This document shows positions 1 to 13,305 of a DNA stretch of 64,000 nt, piece after piece. This stretch comes from Lamellibrachia columna (lineage: Eukaryota > Annelida > Polychaeta > Sabellida > Siboglinidae), in the NCBI GenBank assembly GCA_963662155.1, contig OY759271.1, positions 38,993,581-39,057,580 of the forward strand, written 5' to 3'. The number at the start of each line of letters is the position of its first letter. Positions within the stretch are counted from its first letter, which is position 1. The notes beneath the pieces are model-generated. The model searched no databases, was not told the DNA's origin, and saw only the letters and a list, made by a program, of their open reading frames with translations. Made by a program: the position numbers and the translations under genes.

Positions 1-1306
1 GCCGTTTAGACGTTATTCACAGCAGATACACGTGCAGTTTAGATGTTATTCACAACAGAGACACATGCAGTTTAGACGTTATTCACAGCAGAGACACATG
101 CAGTTTAGACATTATTCACAGCAGAGACTCATGCAGTTTAGACGTTATTCACAACAGAGACGCATGCAGTTTAGACGTTATTCACAGCAGAGACACATGC
201 AGTTTAGACGTTATTCACAGCAGAGACACATGCAGTTTAGACGTTATTCACAGTAGAGACACATGCAGCTGAGACGTTATTCACAGCAGAGACACATGCA
301 GTTTAGACGTTATTCACAGCAGAGACACATGCAGCTGAGACGTTATTCACAGCTGAGACACATGCAGTTTAGAATTTATTCACAGCAGAGACACATGCAG
401 TTTAGATGTTATTCACAGCAGAGACACATGCCGTTTAGACGTTATTCACAGCAGAGACACGTGCAGTTTAGATGTTATTCACAGCAGAGACACATGCAGT
501 TTAGACATTATTCACAGCAGAGACACATGCAGTTTAGACGTTATTCACAGCAGAGACACGTGCAGTTTAGACGTTATTCACTGCAGAGATGTGCTGTTTA
601 GACATTATTCACAGCAGAGACACATGCAGTTTAGACGGTATTCACAGCAGAGACATGTGCAGTTTAGACGTTATTCACAGCAGAGACTCATGCAGTTTAG
701 ACGTTATTCACAACAGAGACACATGCAGTTTAGACGTTATTCACAGCAGAGACACATGCAGTTTAGATGTTATTCACAGCAGAGACACATGCCGTTTAGA
801 CGTTATTCACAGCAGAGACACGTGCAGTTTAGACGTTATTCACAGCAGAGACACGTGCAGTTTAGATGTTATTCACAGCAGAGACACATGCAGTTTAGAC
901 ATTATTCACAGCAGAGACACATGCCGTTTAGACGTTATTCACAGCAGAGACACGTGCAGTTTAGATGTTATTCACTGCAGAGATGTGCTGTTTAGACGTT
1001 ATTCACTGCAGAGACACATGCAGTTTAAACGTTATTCACAGCAGAGACACATGCAGTTTAGACGTTATTCACAGCAGAGACACATGCAGTTTAGACGTTA
1101 TTCACTGCAGAGACACATGCAGTTTAGACGGTATTCACAGCAAAGACATGTGCAGTTTAGACATTATTCACAGCAGAGACTCATGCAGTTTAGACGTTAT
1201 TCACAACAGAGACACGTGCAGCTTAGATGTTATTCACAGCAGAGACTCATGCAGTTTAGACGTTATTCACAACAGAGACACATGCAGTTTAGACATTATT
1301 CACCAT
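1..1306. repeat. 33-bp minisatellite, about 40 copies
   Basis: A 33-bp unit (core cagtttagacgttattcac, then agcagagacacatg) repeats from the left window edge to about 1306. Because 33 is a multiple of three, each frame reads as an 11-residue repeat, which creates long open frames. I do not regard these as genes: two frames are equally open, a TAG interrupts one at about 253, and no start or splice context is seen. Most differences between copies are C/T or G/A changes at acgt and cacgtg sites. Confidence 0.95.
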
Positions 1307-2169
1307 AGATTCACCATCTATGTGTCGACATGTATTTACACTAAGTCCAGTCATCTATGTGTCCACATGTGTAATGCCCTCTGGAGTACCCAGTCCTTAT
1401 GTTGTGGTCACTACCACTGACCACTGTGAACTGGTCAAGAAAGTATAATGTGTTTAGGCAAGTTCACTGCTGTAAGATGCCAGTGAAATGACTTGAGTTT
1501 GTGCATGTACACGTCTTGTCCGTACAAAAAGGTGGCCATAACTACAGTAAAAATGTGTTAGATTGGCAGATACCAAGTTAGAAAACTTGCATTTATAAGT
1601 ACACCGTAGTAAAGATGACCTCGCAGTTGTGCTTGTTAACTATTTAGCAACCACAACATAGCCGGACTGACTGATTACATATTTGGTTTGTGACATGAAT
1701 TGTGGTAAATTTCTACATTGTAACATGTATGTGGTTAATGTATTGAGGGCATGACATTATATTATAGTTGTTGCCTATTTAAACACTGTAGTATGGACAT
1801 TTACCCCCCCCCCCGGATATTACCCCTGGCCATATTCACCTAGGATGTTTCCATTAAAATAAATAGGCAGACATTTTCCCCAATCTTGCTAAGGAAATAT
1901 TTTGTCTTTATTTTGAACATTTCTTTACTATTTAATAAATATAAGTTTGCTGTACATACATAGTGAACATACACAGTGAACCAAATAAAGTAAATGGTAA
2001 AGTGGTTTCTTTCCTTAATGCTGTATGCCTCAGAGACATGATAGAACTATATAAGGTCCTAGCAGGGAAGTACGATGTCGCATTCTCATCAAACTTAGTG
2101 GTATTGATAGACAACAAATCTGATACAATGGGACACAACCTGCAAATATATAAAAGTGCCGACTAAATA
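1307..2169. other. Unique sequence, no gene seen
   Basis: AT-rich non-repetitive spacer between two tandem arrays. It holds a run of 11 C at 1804-1814 and several AATAAA-like strings. A 67-codon open frame at 1963-2166 has no recognisable domain or splice context and is treated as chance. If the Rab11-FIP gene extends to the left, this is intron. Confidence 0.6.
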
Positions 2170-3455
2170 TCAGAAAGGCTCCCACAGTCTGTGGTGGATG
2201 CTCCCACAGTCTGTGATGGAGGCTCCCACAGTCTGTGATGGAGTCTCCCACAGTCTGTGATGGAGTCTCCCACAGTCTGTGGTGGAGTCTCCCACAGTCT
2301 GTGATGGAGTCTCCCACAGTCTGTGGTGGAGTCTCCCACAGTCTGTGATGGAGTCTCCCACAGTCTGTGATGGAGTCTCCCACAGTCTGTGGTGGAGGCT
2401 CCCACAGTCTGTGGTGGAGGCTCCCACAGTCTGTGGTGGAGGCTCCCACAGTCTGTGATGGAGGCTCCCACAGTCTGTGATGGAGTCTCCCACAGTCTGT
2501 GATGGAGTCTCCCACAGTCTGTGATGGAGTCTCCCACAGTCTGTGGTGGAGTCTCCCACAGTCTGTGGTGGAGGCTCCCACAGTCTGTGGTGGAGGCTCC
2601 CACAGTCTGTGGTGGAGGCTCCCACAGTCTGTGATGGAGGCTCCCACAGTCTGTGATGGAGTCTCCCACAGTCTGTGATGGAGTCTCCCACAGTCTGTGA
2701 TGGAGTCTCCCACAGTCTGTGGTGGAGGCTCCCACAGTCTGTGATGGAGGCTCCCACAGTCTGTGGTGGAGGCTCCCACAGTCTGTGATGGAGGCTCCCA
2801 CAGTCTGTGATGGAGTCTCCCACAGTCTGTGATGGAGGCTCCCACAGTCTGTGGTGGAGGCTCCCACAGTCTGTGGTGGAGTCTCCCACAGTCTGTGATG
2901 GAGTCTCCCACAGTCTGTGGTGGAGTCTCCCACAGTCTGTGATGGAGTCTCCCACAGTCTGTGATGGAGTCTCCCACAGTCTGTGGTGGAGTCTCCCACA
3001 GTCTGTGATGGAGTCTCCCACAGTCTGTGATGGAGTCTCCCACAGTCTGTGATGGAGTCTCCCACAGTCTGTGGTGGAGTCTCCCACAGTCTGTGGTGGA
3101 GTCTCCCACAGTCTGTGGTGGAGGCTCCCACAGTCTGTGGTGGAGCCTCCCACAGTCTGTGGTGGAGGCTCCCACAGTCTGTGGTGGAGGCTCCCACAGT
3201 CTGTGGTGGAGGCTCCCACAGTCTGTGGTGGAGGCTCCCACAGTCTGTGATGGAGGCTCCCACAGTCTGTGGTGGAGGCTCCCACAGTCTGTGGTGGAGG
3301 CTCCCACAGTATGTGGTGGAGTCTCCCACAGTCTGTGGTGGAGTCTCCCACAGTCTGTGGTGGAGTCTCCCACAGTCTGTGGTGGAGTTTCCCACAGTCT
3401 GTGGTGGAGGCTCCCACAGTCTGTGGTGGAGGCTCCCACAGTCTGTGGTGGAGGC
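2170..3455. repeat. 22-bp minisatellite, about 58 copies
   Basis: The unit is ctcccacagtctgtgg followed by tggag and one variable base. Nearly all variation is at two positions: gtggtgg versus gtgatgg, and gagtctccc versus gaggctccc. Since 22 leaves remainder 1 on division by three and the unit has no stop, all frames stay open for hundreds of codons on both strands, so the long frames here are artefacts. Copies of the same type occur in blocks, which suggests growth by duplication of several units at once. Confidence 0.95.
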
Positions 3456-3984
3456 TTCATCTGTTCAGTCTTTCGAGGGTGAAATAGACAAGTTGTGGTA
3501 AAACCATCCAATGACGTTAGACTATACTGCCTCACCCATATCCTGGAAAATTGTCAGACGCGTGCGCACAAACAGACCTGACGATAAATGTAAGAACTGG
3601 CACAAGAGGCAAAAATACGTAAAATCCCACAAAAAGACCTGTAAGAATATGTAGTGTCACATAAGAGCTTATATTGGTGAACAATACAAAGTCTTCCAGG
3701 CTGATAAATACTGATAAACTAAAAACAAATACGGGGGGAAAGTGTCTGTTTGCATTTTGTTGGGGGGGATAAGTCTAGGGGGAAGATAGCTGGGGGAAAA
3801 TGTCTGTTTGCATTTTGTTGGGGGGATAAGTCTAGGGGGCAGATAGCTGGGGGAAAGTGTCTGGGGAAAATGTTTTACACTTGTAAACACTAGCCCCAGT
3901 GTTATGACTTTCCCAGTTTTCAAGAGGATGAAACATGACTGTAGCATGACTGTAACATGACAGGGTAGCATGACTGTAACATGA
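3456..3984. other. Spacer with G-run duplication
   Basis: No gene is seen. At about 3730-3870 a 58-bp segment containing gtctgtttgcattttgttg and runs of five to seven G occurs twice plus a partial third copy. Short repeats of catgactgtaa follow at about 3930-3980. Confidence 0.6.
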
Positions 3985-4439
3985 TTCAAATCAAATCAAA
4001 TGTATTGTAACTCTTTACGATACATAAAAATCAAATCAAGGCAAATCCTATATAATAACGTAAAGAGAACAATAGGGGAAGAACATTGTATAACGTTATA
4101 CTCCCTAGTATATTTTTCAATACATATATCATAGTATTAAGCACAAAAACAACGTGCAGGTGTAGAAAAACCAATCGTGATTGTGATACATGTTATATAG
4201 TAACATCATTGTGTAATATAAATTGCTAAAATATTCATCTCTATAAACTGACAATCTATGTAATCATTTAATTTAGTAATGTCTAATCTAGCGTGATATA
4301 CAATATTGTCTTTAATATAGAGTGCAACACCACCACCTACTTTAGTATCCTGTATATGTTTGTATCCTGGTAACTCACAACAGTTGACATTGTAGTCTTG
4401 ACACCATGTTTCGCTAATACCAATATTGAGTCTTAACAA
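3985..4439 (-). mobile_element. LINE fragment: endonuclease piece plus 3' tail
   Basis: Read on the minus strand, 4439-4206 encodes a fragment resembling the apurinic-type endonuclease of non-LTR retrotransposons: ISETW, then LPGY about 15 residues later, then GGGVALYIKDNI. These match the conserved order SETW - GY - GGG-V-IYV of jockey/CR1-type LINEs. The frame stops at 4206. The sequence then runs through an AT-rich stretch to a tail of repeated TTTGA units at about 3985-4000, typical of a LINE 3' end. The reverse transcriptase is missing between the two parts, so this is an internally deleted dead copy. Its other end abuts the 67-bp array at 4440. Confidence 0.7.
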
Positions 4440-7400
4440 ATGTTCTCATGCTGGTGTTACAAAGTTACATTTCTATCCCCATTATGTCTGTATTGAGTCT
4501 TAACAAATGTTCTCATGCTGGTGTTACAAAGTTACATTTCTATCTCCATTATGTCTGTATTGAGTCTCTACAAATGTTCTCATGATGGTGTTACAACGTT
4601 ACATTTCTATCCCCATTATGTCTATATTGAGTCTCAACAAATGTTCTCATGCTGGTGTTACAAAGTTACATTTCTATCCCCATTATGTCTGTATTGAATC
4701 ACTACAAATGTTCTCATGATGGTGTTACAAAGTTACATTTCTATCTCCATTATGTCTGTATTGAGTCTTAACAAATGTTCTCATGATGGTATTACAAAGT
4801 TACATTTCTATCCCCATTATGTCTGTATTGAGTCTTAACAAATGTTCTCATGATGGTGTTACAAAGTTACATTTCTATCCCCATTATGTCTGTATTGAGT
4901 CTCTTCAAATGTTCCCATGATGGTGTTACAAAGTTACATTTCTATCCCCATTATGTCTGTATTGAGTCTCTACAAATGTTCCCATGGTGGTGTTACAAAG
5001 TTACATTTCTATCTCCATTATGTCTGTATTGAGTCTTACAACAAATGTTCTCATGATGGTGTTACAAAGTTACATTTCTATCTCCATTATGTCTGTATTG
5101 AGTCTCTACAAATGTTCCCATGCTGGTGTTACAAAGTTACATTTCTATCTCCATTATGTCTGTATTGAGTCGCTACAAATGTTCTCATGATGGTGCTACA
5201 AAGTTACATTTCTATCTCCACTATGTCTGTATTGAGTCTCAACAAATGTTCTCATGCTGGTGTTACAAAGTTACATTTCTATCCCCATTATGTCTGTATT
5301 GAGTCTCTACAAATGTTCCCATGCTGGTGTTACAAAGTTACATTTCTATCCCCATTATGTCTGTATTGAGTCTCAACAAATGTTCTCATGATGGTGTTAC
5401 AAAGTTACATTTCTATCTCCATTATATCTGTATTGAGTCTCAACAAATGTTCTCATGCTGGTGTTACAAAGTTACATTTCTATCTCCATTATGTCTGTAT
5501 TGAGTCTCAACAAATGTTCTCATGCTGGTGTTACAAAGTTACATTTCTATCTCCATTATGTCTGTATTGAGTCTCTACAAATGTTCTCATGATGGTGTTA
5601 CAAAGTTACATTTCTATCTCCATTATGTCTGTATTGAGTCTTAACAAATGTTCTCATGATGGTGTTACAAAGTTACATTTCTATCCCCATTATGTCTGTA
5701 TTGAGTCTCAACAAATGTTCTCATGATGGTGTTACAAAGTTACATTTCTATCTCCATTATGTCTGTATTGAGTCTCTACAAATGTTCTCATGATGGTGTT
5801 ACAAAGTTACATTTCTATCTCCATTATGTCTGTATTTAGTCTCTACAAATGTTCTCATGATGGTGTTACAAAGTTACATTTCTATCTCCATTATGTCTGT
5901 ATTGAGTCTCTACAAATGTTCTCATGATGGTGTTACAAAGTTACATTTCTATCTCCATTATGTCTGTATTGAGTCTCAACAAATGTTCTCATGCTGGTGT
6001 TACAAAGTTACATTTCTATCTCCATTATGTCTGCATTGAGTCTCTACAAATGTTCTCATGATGGTGTTACAAAGTTACATTTCTATCTCCATTATGTCTG
6101 TATTGAGTCTCTACAAATGTTCTCATGCTGGTGTTACAAAGTTACATTTCTATCTCTATTATGTCTGTATTGAGTCTCTACAAATGTTCTCATGCTGGTG
6201 TTACAAAGTTACATTTCTATCTCCATTATGTCTGTATTGAGTCACTACAAATGTTCTCATGATGGTGTTACAAAGTTACATTTCTATCTCCACTATGTCT
6301 GTATTGAGTCTCTACAAATGTTCCCAAGATGGTGTTACAAAGTTACATTTCTATCTCCATTATGTCTGTATTGAGTCTCTACAAATGTTCTCATGATGGT
6401 GTTACAAAGTTACATTTCTATCTCCATTATGTCTGTATTGAGTCTCTACAAATGTTCTCATGATGGTGTTACAAAGTTACATTTCTATCTCCACTATGTC
6501 TGTATTGAGTCTCTACAAATGTTCCCATGATGGTGTTACAAAGTTACATTTCTATCTCCATTATGTCTGTATTGAGTCACTACAAATGTTCTCATGATGG
6601 TGTTACAAAGTTACATTTCTATCTCCATTATGTCTGTATTGAGTCACTACAAATGTTCTCATGATGGTGTTACAAAGTTACATTTCTATCTCCATTATGT
6701 CTGTATTGAGTCTCTACAAATGTTCTCATGATGGTGTTACAAAGTTACATTTCTATCTCCATTATGTCTGTATTGAGTCTCTACAAATGTTCTCATGATG
6801 GTGTTACAAAGTTACATTTCTATCTCCATTATGTCTGTATTGAGTCACTACAAATGTTCTCATGATGGTGTTACAAAGTTACATTTCTATCTCCACTATG
6901 TCTGTATTGAGTCTCTACAAATGTTCCCATGATGGTGTTACAAAGTTACATTTCTATCTCCATTATGTCTGTATTGAGTCTCTACAAATGTTCTCATGAT
7001 GGTGTTACAAAGTTACATTTCTATCTCCATTATGTCTGTATTGAGTCTCTACAAATGTTCCCATGATGGTGTTACAAAGTTACATTTCTATCTCCATTAT
7101 GTCTGTATTGAGTCACTACAAATGTTCTCATGATGGTGTTACAAAGTTACATTTCTATCTCCATTATGTCTGTATTGAGTCACTACAAATGTTCTCATGA
7201 TGGTGTTACAAAGTTACATTTCTATCTCCATTATGTCTGTATTGAGTCTCTACAAATGTTCTCATGATGGTGTTACAAAGTTACATTTCTATCTCCATTA
7301 TGTATGTATTGAGTCTCTACAAATGTTCTCATGCTGGTGTTACAAAGTTACATTTCTATCTCCATTATGTCTGTATTGAGTCTCTACAAATGTTCTCATG

Positions 7401-10400
7401 ATGGTGTTACAAAGTTACATTTCTATCTCCATTATGTCTGTATTGAGTCTCTACAAATGTTCTCATGCTGGTGTTACAAAGTTACATTTCTATCTCCATT
7501 ATGTCTGTATTGAGTCTCTACAAATGTTCTTATGATGGTGTTACAAAGTTACATTTCTATCTCCATTATGTCTGTATTTAGTCTCTACAAATGTTCTCAT
7601 GATGGTGTTACAAAGTTACATTTCTATCTCCATTATGTCTGTATTGAGTCTCTACAAATGTTCTCATGCTGGTGTTACAAAGTTACATTTCTATCTCCAT
7701 TATGTCTGTATTGAGTCACTACAAATGTTCTCATGATGGTGTTACAAAGTTACATTTCTATCTCCATTATGTCTGTATTGAGTCTCTACAAATGTTCTCA
7801 TGATGGTGTTACAAAGTTACATTTCTATCTTCATTATGTCTGTATTGAGTCTCTACAAATGTTCTCATGATGGTGTTACAAAGTTACATTTCTATCTCCA
7901 TTATGTCTGTATTGAGTCTCTACAAATGTTCTCATGATGGTGTTACAAAGTTACATTTCTATCTCCATTATGTCTGTATTGAGTCTCTACAAATGTTCTC
8001 ATGATGGTGTTACAAAGTTATATTTCTATCTCCATTATGTCTGTATTGAGTCTCTACAAATGTTCTCATGATGGTGTTACAAAGTTACATTTCTATCTCC
8101 ATTATGTCTGTATTGAGTCTCTACAAATGTTCTCATGATGGTGTTACAAAGTTACATTTCTATCTCCATTATGTCGGTATTGAGTCTCTACAAATGTTCT
8201 CATGATGGTGTTACAAAGTTACATTTCTATCTCCATTATGTCTGTATTGAGTCTCTACAAATGTTCTCATGCTGGTGTTACAAAGTTACATTTCTATCTC
8301 CATTATGTCTGTATTGAGTCACTACAAATGTTCTCATGATGGTGTTACAAAGTTACATTTCTATCTCCATTATGTCTGTATTGAGTCTCTACAAATGTTC
8401 TCATGATGGTGTTACAAAGTTACATTTCTATCTCCATTATGTCTGTATTGAGTCTCTACAAATGTTCTCATGATGGTGTTACAAAGTTACATTTCTATCT
8501 CCATTATGTCGGTATTGAGTCTCTACAAATGTTCTCATGATGGTGTTACAAAGTTACATTTCTATCTCCATTATGTCTGTATTGAGTCTCTACAAATGTT
8601 CTCATGCTGGTGTTACAAAGTTACATTTCTATCTCCATTATGTCTGTATTGAGTCACTACAAATGTCCTCATGATGGTGTTACAAAGTTACATTTCTATC
8701 TCCATTATGTCTGTATTGAGTCTCTACAAATGTTCTCATGCTGGTGTTACAAAGTTACATTTCTATCTCCATTATGTCTGTATTGAGTCACTACAAATGT
8801 TCTCATGATGGTGTTACAAAGTTACATTTCTATCTCCATTATGTCTGTATTGAGTCTCTACAAATGTTCTCATGATGGTGTTACAAAGTTACATTTCTAT
8901 CTCCATTATGTCTGTATTGAGTCTCTACAAATGTTCTCATGCTGGTGTTACAAAGTTACATTTCTATCTCCATTATGTCTGTATTGAGTCACTACAAATG
9001 TTCTCATGATGGTGTTACAAAGTTACATTTCTATCTCCATTATGTCTGTATTGAATCACTACAAATGTTCTCATGATGGTGTTACAAAGTTACATTTCTA
9101 TCTCCATTATGTCTGTATTGAGTCACTACAAATGTTCTCATGCTGGTGTTACAAAGTTACATTTCTATCTCCATTATGTCTGTATTGAGTCTCTACAAAT
9201 GTTCTCATGCTGGTGTTACAAAGTTACATTTCTATCTCCATTATGTCTGTATTGAGTCACTACAAATGTTCTCATGATGGTGTTACAAAGTTACATTTCT
9301 ATCTCCATTATGTCTGTATTGAGTCACTACAAATGTTCTCATGATGGTGTTACAAAGTTACATTTCTATCTCCATTATGTCTGTATTGAGTCTCTACAAA
9401 TGTTCTCATGATGGTGTTACAAAGTTACATTTCTATCTCCATTATGTCTGTATTGAGTCTCTACAAATGTTCTCATGCTGGTGTTACAAAGTTACATTTC
9501 TATCTCCATTATGTCTGTATTGAGTCACTACAAATGTTCTCATGATGGTGTTACAAAGTTACATTTCTTTCTCCATTATGTCTGTATTGAGTCACTACAA
9601 ATGTTCTCATGATGGTGTTACAAAGTTACATTTCTATCTCCATTATGTCTGTATTGAGTCTCTACAAATGTTCTCATGCTGGTGTTACAAAGTTACATTT
9701 CTATCTCCATTATGTCTGTATTGAGTCACTACTAATGTTCTCATGCTGGTGTTACAAAGTTACATTTCTATCTCCATTATGTCTGTATTGAGTCTCTACA
9801 AATGTTCTCATGCTGGTGTTACAAAGTTACATTTCTATCTCCATTATGTCTGTATTGAGTCACTACAAATGTTCTCATGATGGTGTTACAAAGTTACATT
9901 TCTATCTCCATTATGTCTGTATTGAGTCACTACAAATGTTCTCATGATGGTGTTACAAAGTTACATTTCTATCTCCATTATGTCTATATTGAGTCTCTAC
10001 AAATGTTCTCATGATGGTGTTACAAAGTTACATTTCTATCTCCATTATGTCTGTATTGAGTCTCTACAAATGTTCTCATGCTGGTGTTACAAAGTTACAT
10101 TTCTATCTCCATTATGTCTGTATTGAGTCTCTACAAATGTTCTCATGATGGTGTTACAAAGTTACATTTCTATTTCCATTATGTCTGTATTGAGTCTCTA
10201 CAAATGTTCTCATGCTGGTGTTACAAAGTTACATTTCTATCTCCATTATGTCTGTATTGAGTCACTACAAATGTTCTCATGATGGTGTTACAAAGTTACA
10301 TTTCTATCTCCATTATGTCTGTATTGAGTCTCTACAAATGTTCTCATGCTGGTGTTACAAAGTTACATTTGTATCTCCATTATGTCTGTATTGAGTCACT

Positions 10401-12745
10401 ACAAATGTTCTCATGATGGTGTTACAAAGTTACATTTCTATCTCCGTTATGTCTGTATTGAGCCTCTACAAATGTTCTCATGATGGTGTTACAAAGTTAC
10501 ATTTCTATCCCCATTATGTCTGTATTGAGTCTTAACAAATGTTCTCATGATGGTGTTACAAAGTTACATTTCTATCCCCATTATGTCTGTATTGAGTCTC
10601 TTCAAATGTTCCCATGATGGTGTTACAAAGTTACATTTCTATCCCCATTATGTCTGTATTGAGTCTCTACAAATGTTCTCATGCTGGTGTTACAAAGTTA
10701 CATTTCTATCTCCATTATGTCTGTATTGAGTCTCTACAAATGTTCTTATGATGGTGTTACAAAGTTACATTTCTATCTCCATTATGTCTGTATTTAGTCT
10801 CTACAAATGTTCTCATGATGGTGTTACAAAGTTACATTTCTATCTCCATTATGTCTGTATTGAGTCTCTACAAATGTTCTCATGCTGGTGTTACAAAGTT
10901 ACATTTCTATCTCCATTATGTCTGTATTGAGTCACTACAAATGTTCTCATGATGGTGTTACAAAGTTACATTTCTATCTCCATTATGTCTGTATTGAGTC
11001 TCTACAAATGTTCTCATGATGGTGTTACAAAGTTACATTTCTATCTTCATTATGTCTGTATTGAGTCTCTACAAATGTTCTCATGATGGTGTTACAAAGT
11101 TACATTTCTATCTCCATTATGTCTGTATTGAGTCTCTACAAATGTTCTCATGATGGTGTTACAAAGTTACATTTCTATCTCCATTATGTCTGTATTGAGT
11201 CTCTACAAATGTTCTCATGCTGGTGTTACAAAGTTACATTTCTATCTCCATTATGTCTGTATTGAGTCACTACAAATGTTCTCATGATGGTGTTACAAAG
11301 TTACATTTCTATCTCCATTATGTCTGTATTGAGTCTCTACAAATGTTCTCATGCTGGTGTTACAAAGTTACATTTGTATCTCCATTATGTCTGTATTGAG
11401 TCACTACAAATGTTCTCATGATGGTGTTACAAAGTTACATTTCTATCTCCATTATGTCTGTATTGAGTCTTAACAAATGTTCTCATGATGGTATTACAAA
11501 GTTACATTTCTATCCCCATTATGTCTGTATTGAGTCTTAACAAATGTTCTCATGATGGTGTTACAAAGTTACATTTCTATCCCCATTATGTCTGTATTGA
11601 GTCTCTTCAAATGTTCCCATGATGGTGTTACAAAGTTACATTTCTATCCCCATTATGTCTGTATTGAGTCTCTACAAATGTTCCCATGGTGGTGTTACAA
11701 AGTTACATTTCTATCTCCATTATGTCTGTATTGAGTCTTACAACAAATGTTCTCATGATGGTGTTACAAAGTTACATTTCTATCTCCATTATGTCTGTAT
11801 TGAGTCTCTACAAATGTTCCCATGCTGGTGTTACAAAGTTACATTTCTATCTCCATTATGTCTGTATTGAGTCGCTACAAATGTTCTCATGATGGTGCTA
11901 CAAAGTTACATTTCTATCTCCACTATGTCTGTATTGAGTCTCAACAAATGTTCTCATGCTGGTGTTACAAAGTTACATTTCTATCTCCATTATGTCTGTA
12001 TTGAGTCACTACAAATGTTCTCATGATGGTGTTACAAAGTTACATTTCTATCTCCATTATGTCTGTATTGAGTCTCTACAAATGTTCTCATGCTGGTGTT
12101 ACAAAGTTACATTTCTATCTCCATTATGTCTGTATTGAGTCTCTACAAATGTTCTCATGATGGTGTTACAAAGTTACATTTCTATCTCCATTATGTCTGT
12201 ATTGAGTCTCTACAAATGTTCTCATGATGGTGTTACAAAGTTACATTTCTATCTCCATTATGTCTGTATTGAGTCTCTACAAATGTTCTCATGCTGGTGT
12301 TACAAAGTTACATTTCTATCTCCATTATGTCTGTATTGAGTCACTACAAATGTTCTCATGCTGGTTTTACAAAGTTACATTTCTATCTCCATTATGTCTG
12401 TATTGAGTCACTACAAATGTTCTCATGATGGTGTTACAAAGTTACATTTCTATCTCCATTATGTCGGTATTGAGTCTCTACAAATGTTCTCATGCTGGTG
12501 TTACAAAGTTACATTTCTATCTTCATTATGTCTGTATTGAGTCTCTACAAATGTTCTCATGCTGGTTTTACAAAGTTACATTTCTATCTCCATTATGTCT
12601 GTATTGAGTCACTACAAATGTTCTCATGCTGGTGTTACAAAGTTACATTTCTATCTCCATTATGTCTGTATTGAGTCACTACAAATGTTCTCATGATGGT
12701 GTTACAAAGTTACATTTCTATCTCCATTATGTCTGTATTGATTCT
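4440..12745. repeat. 67-bp satellite-like array, about 124 copies
   Basis: An 8.3-kb array of a 67-bp unit containing acaaatgttctcatgatgg, tgttacaaagttacatttct and atctccattatgtctgtatt. Sites such as catgAtgg/catgCtgg and gagtcTcta/gagtcActa define subtypes. Rare variants recur at multiples of 67: cggtattg at 8174 and 8509, and ttcttatgatgg near 7529 and 10745. A run of variants at about 4780-5250 reappears at about 11480-11950. As 67 leaves remainder 1 on division by three, the same 60-codon open frame keeps recurring; it is not coding. Confidence 0.97.
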
Positions 12746-12889
12746 CACAACTAAATTACCTGCAATAAAAATACAGAGGTAACTGTGTGGTGTACTTCGG
12801 GGGGGGCATTGTGCCACCCTTTGGCTTACATTTTTGTAAGTAACTTGTAGTACTAATTAATATATGGTTAGTTTACCAAGTTACCATTT
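12746..12889. other. Short unique spacer
   Basis: Unique sequence between the 67-bp array and the pyrimidine-rich array, including a run of seven G near 12800. No gene is seen. Confidence 0.5.
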
Positions 12890-13305
12890 GCCCTCCCCTT
12901 TGACCTTCCCCTTTAGCGTCCCCCTTTAGGTCCCCTTTGGCCTCCCCCTCTGGCCTCCCCTTTGGCCTCCCCCATTTGACCTGCCCCTTTCACCTGTCCC
13001 TTTCACCTCCCCCTTTCACCTCTCCATTTGGCTTCCTCCTTTGACCTACCCCTTTGACCTCTCCATTTGGTCTCCTCTTTGGCCTCCCCTTTAGCATCCC
13101 CCTTTGGTCTCCTCTTTGGCCCACCCTTCTGGCCTCCCCTTTGGTCTCCCCTTTGGCCCACCCTTCTGGCCTCCCCTTTGGCCCGCCCTTCTGGCCTCCC
13201 CCTTTGGTCTCCCCTTTGGCCCGCCCTTCTGGCCTCCCCTTTGGCCCGCCCTTCTGGCCTCCCCTTTGGTCTCCCCTTTGGCCCGCCCTTCTGGCCTCCC
13301 CCTTT
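12890..13305. repeat. Pyrimidine-rich degenerate minisatellite
   Basis: Degenerate units of about 12 bp, such as cctcccctttgg and cccgcccttctgg, combine into 36-bp super-units. The plus strand is strongly pyrimidine-biased, so the minus strand is a long purine-rich tract. Open frames here read as low-complexity Pro/Leu or Arg/Gly/Lys and are not credible proteins. Confidence 0.85.

Noticed and set aside
1..1308. Long repetitive open frames (up to 239 codons) as a repeat protein
   Set aside because: The unit length is divisible by three and stop-free, so two frames are open at once; no start, splice or conservation pattern favours one frame.
1963..2166. 67-codon plus-strand frame beside the 22-bp array
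   Set aside because: No domain, no splice sites, and an equally long frame lies on the opposite strand.
1..3460. CRISPR-like arrays
   Set aside because: Units are contiguous with no unique spacers, and the setting is eukaryotic.
2030..3535. 410-501-codon minus-strand frames as genes
   Set aside because: They are stop-free readings of the 22-bp array in all frames.
4440..12745. Repeated 60-codon frames as a peptide gene family
   Set aside because: The period is 67, so frames rotate through the array; each frame is the same sliding reading and ends at the same array-encoded stop.
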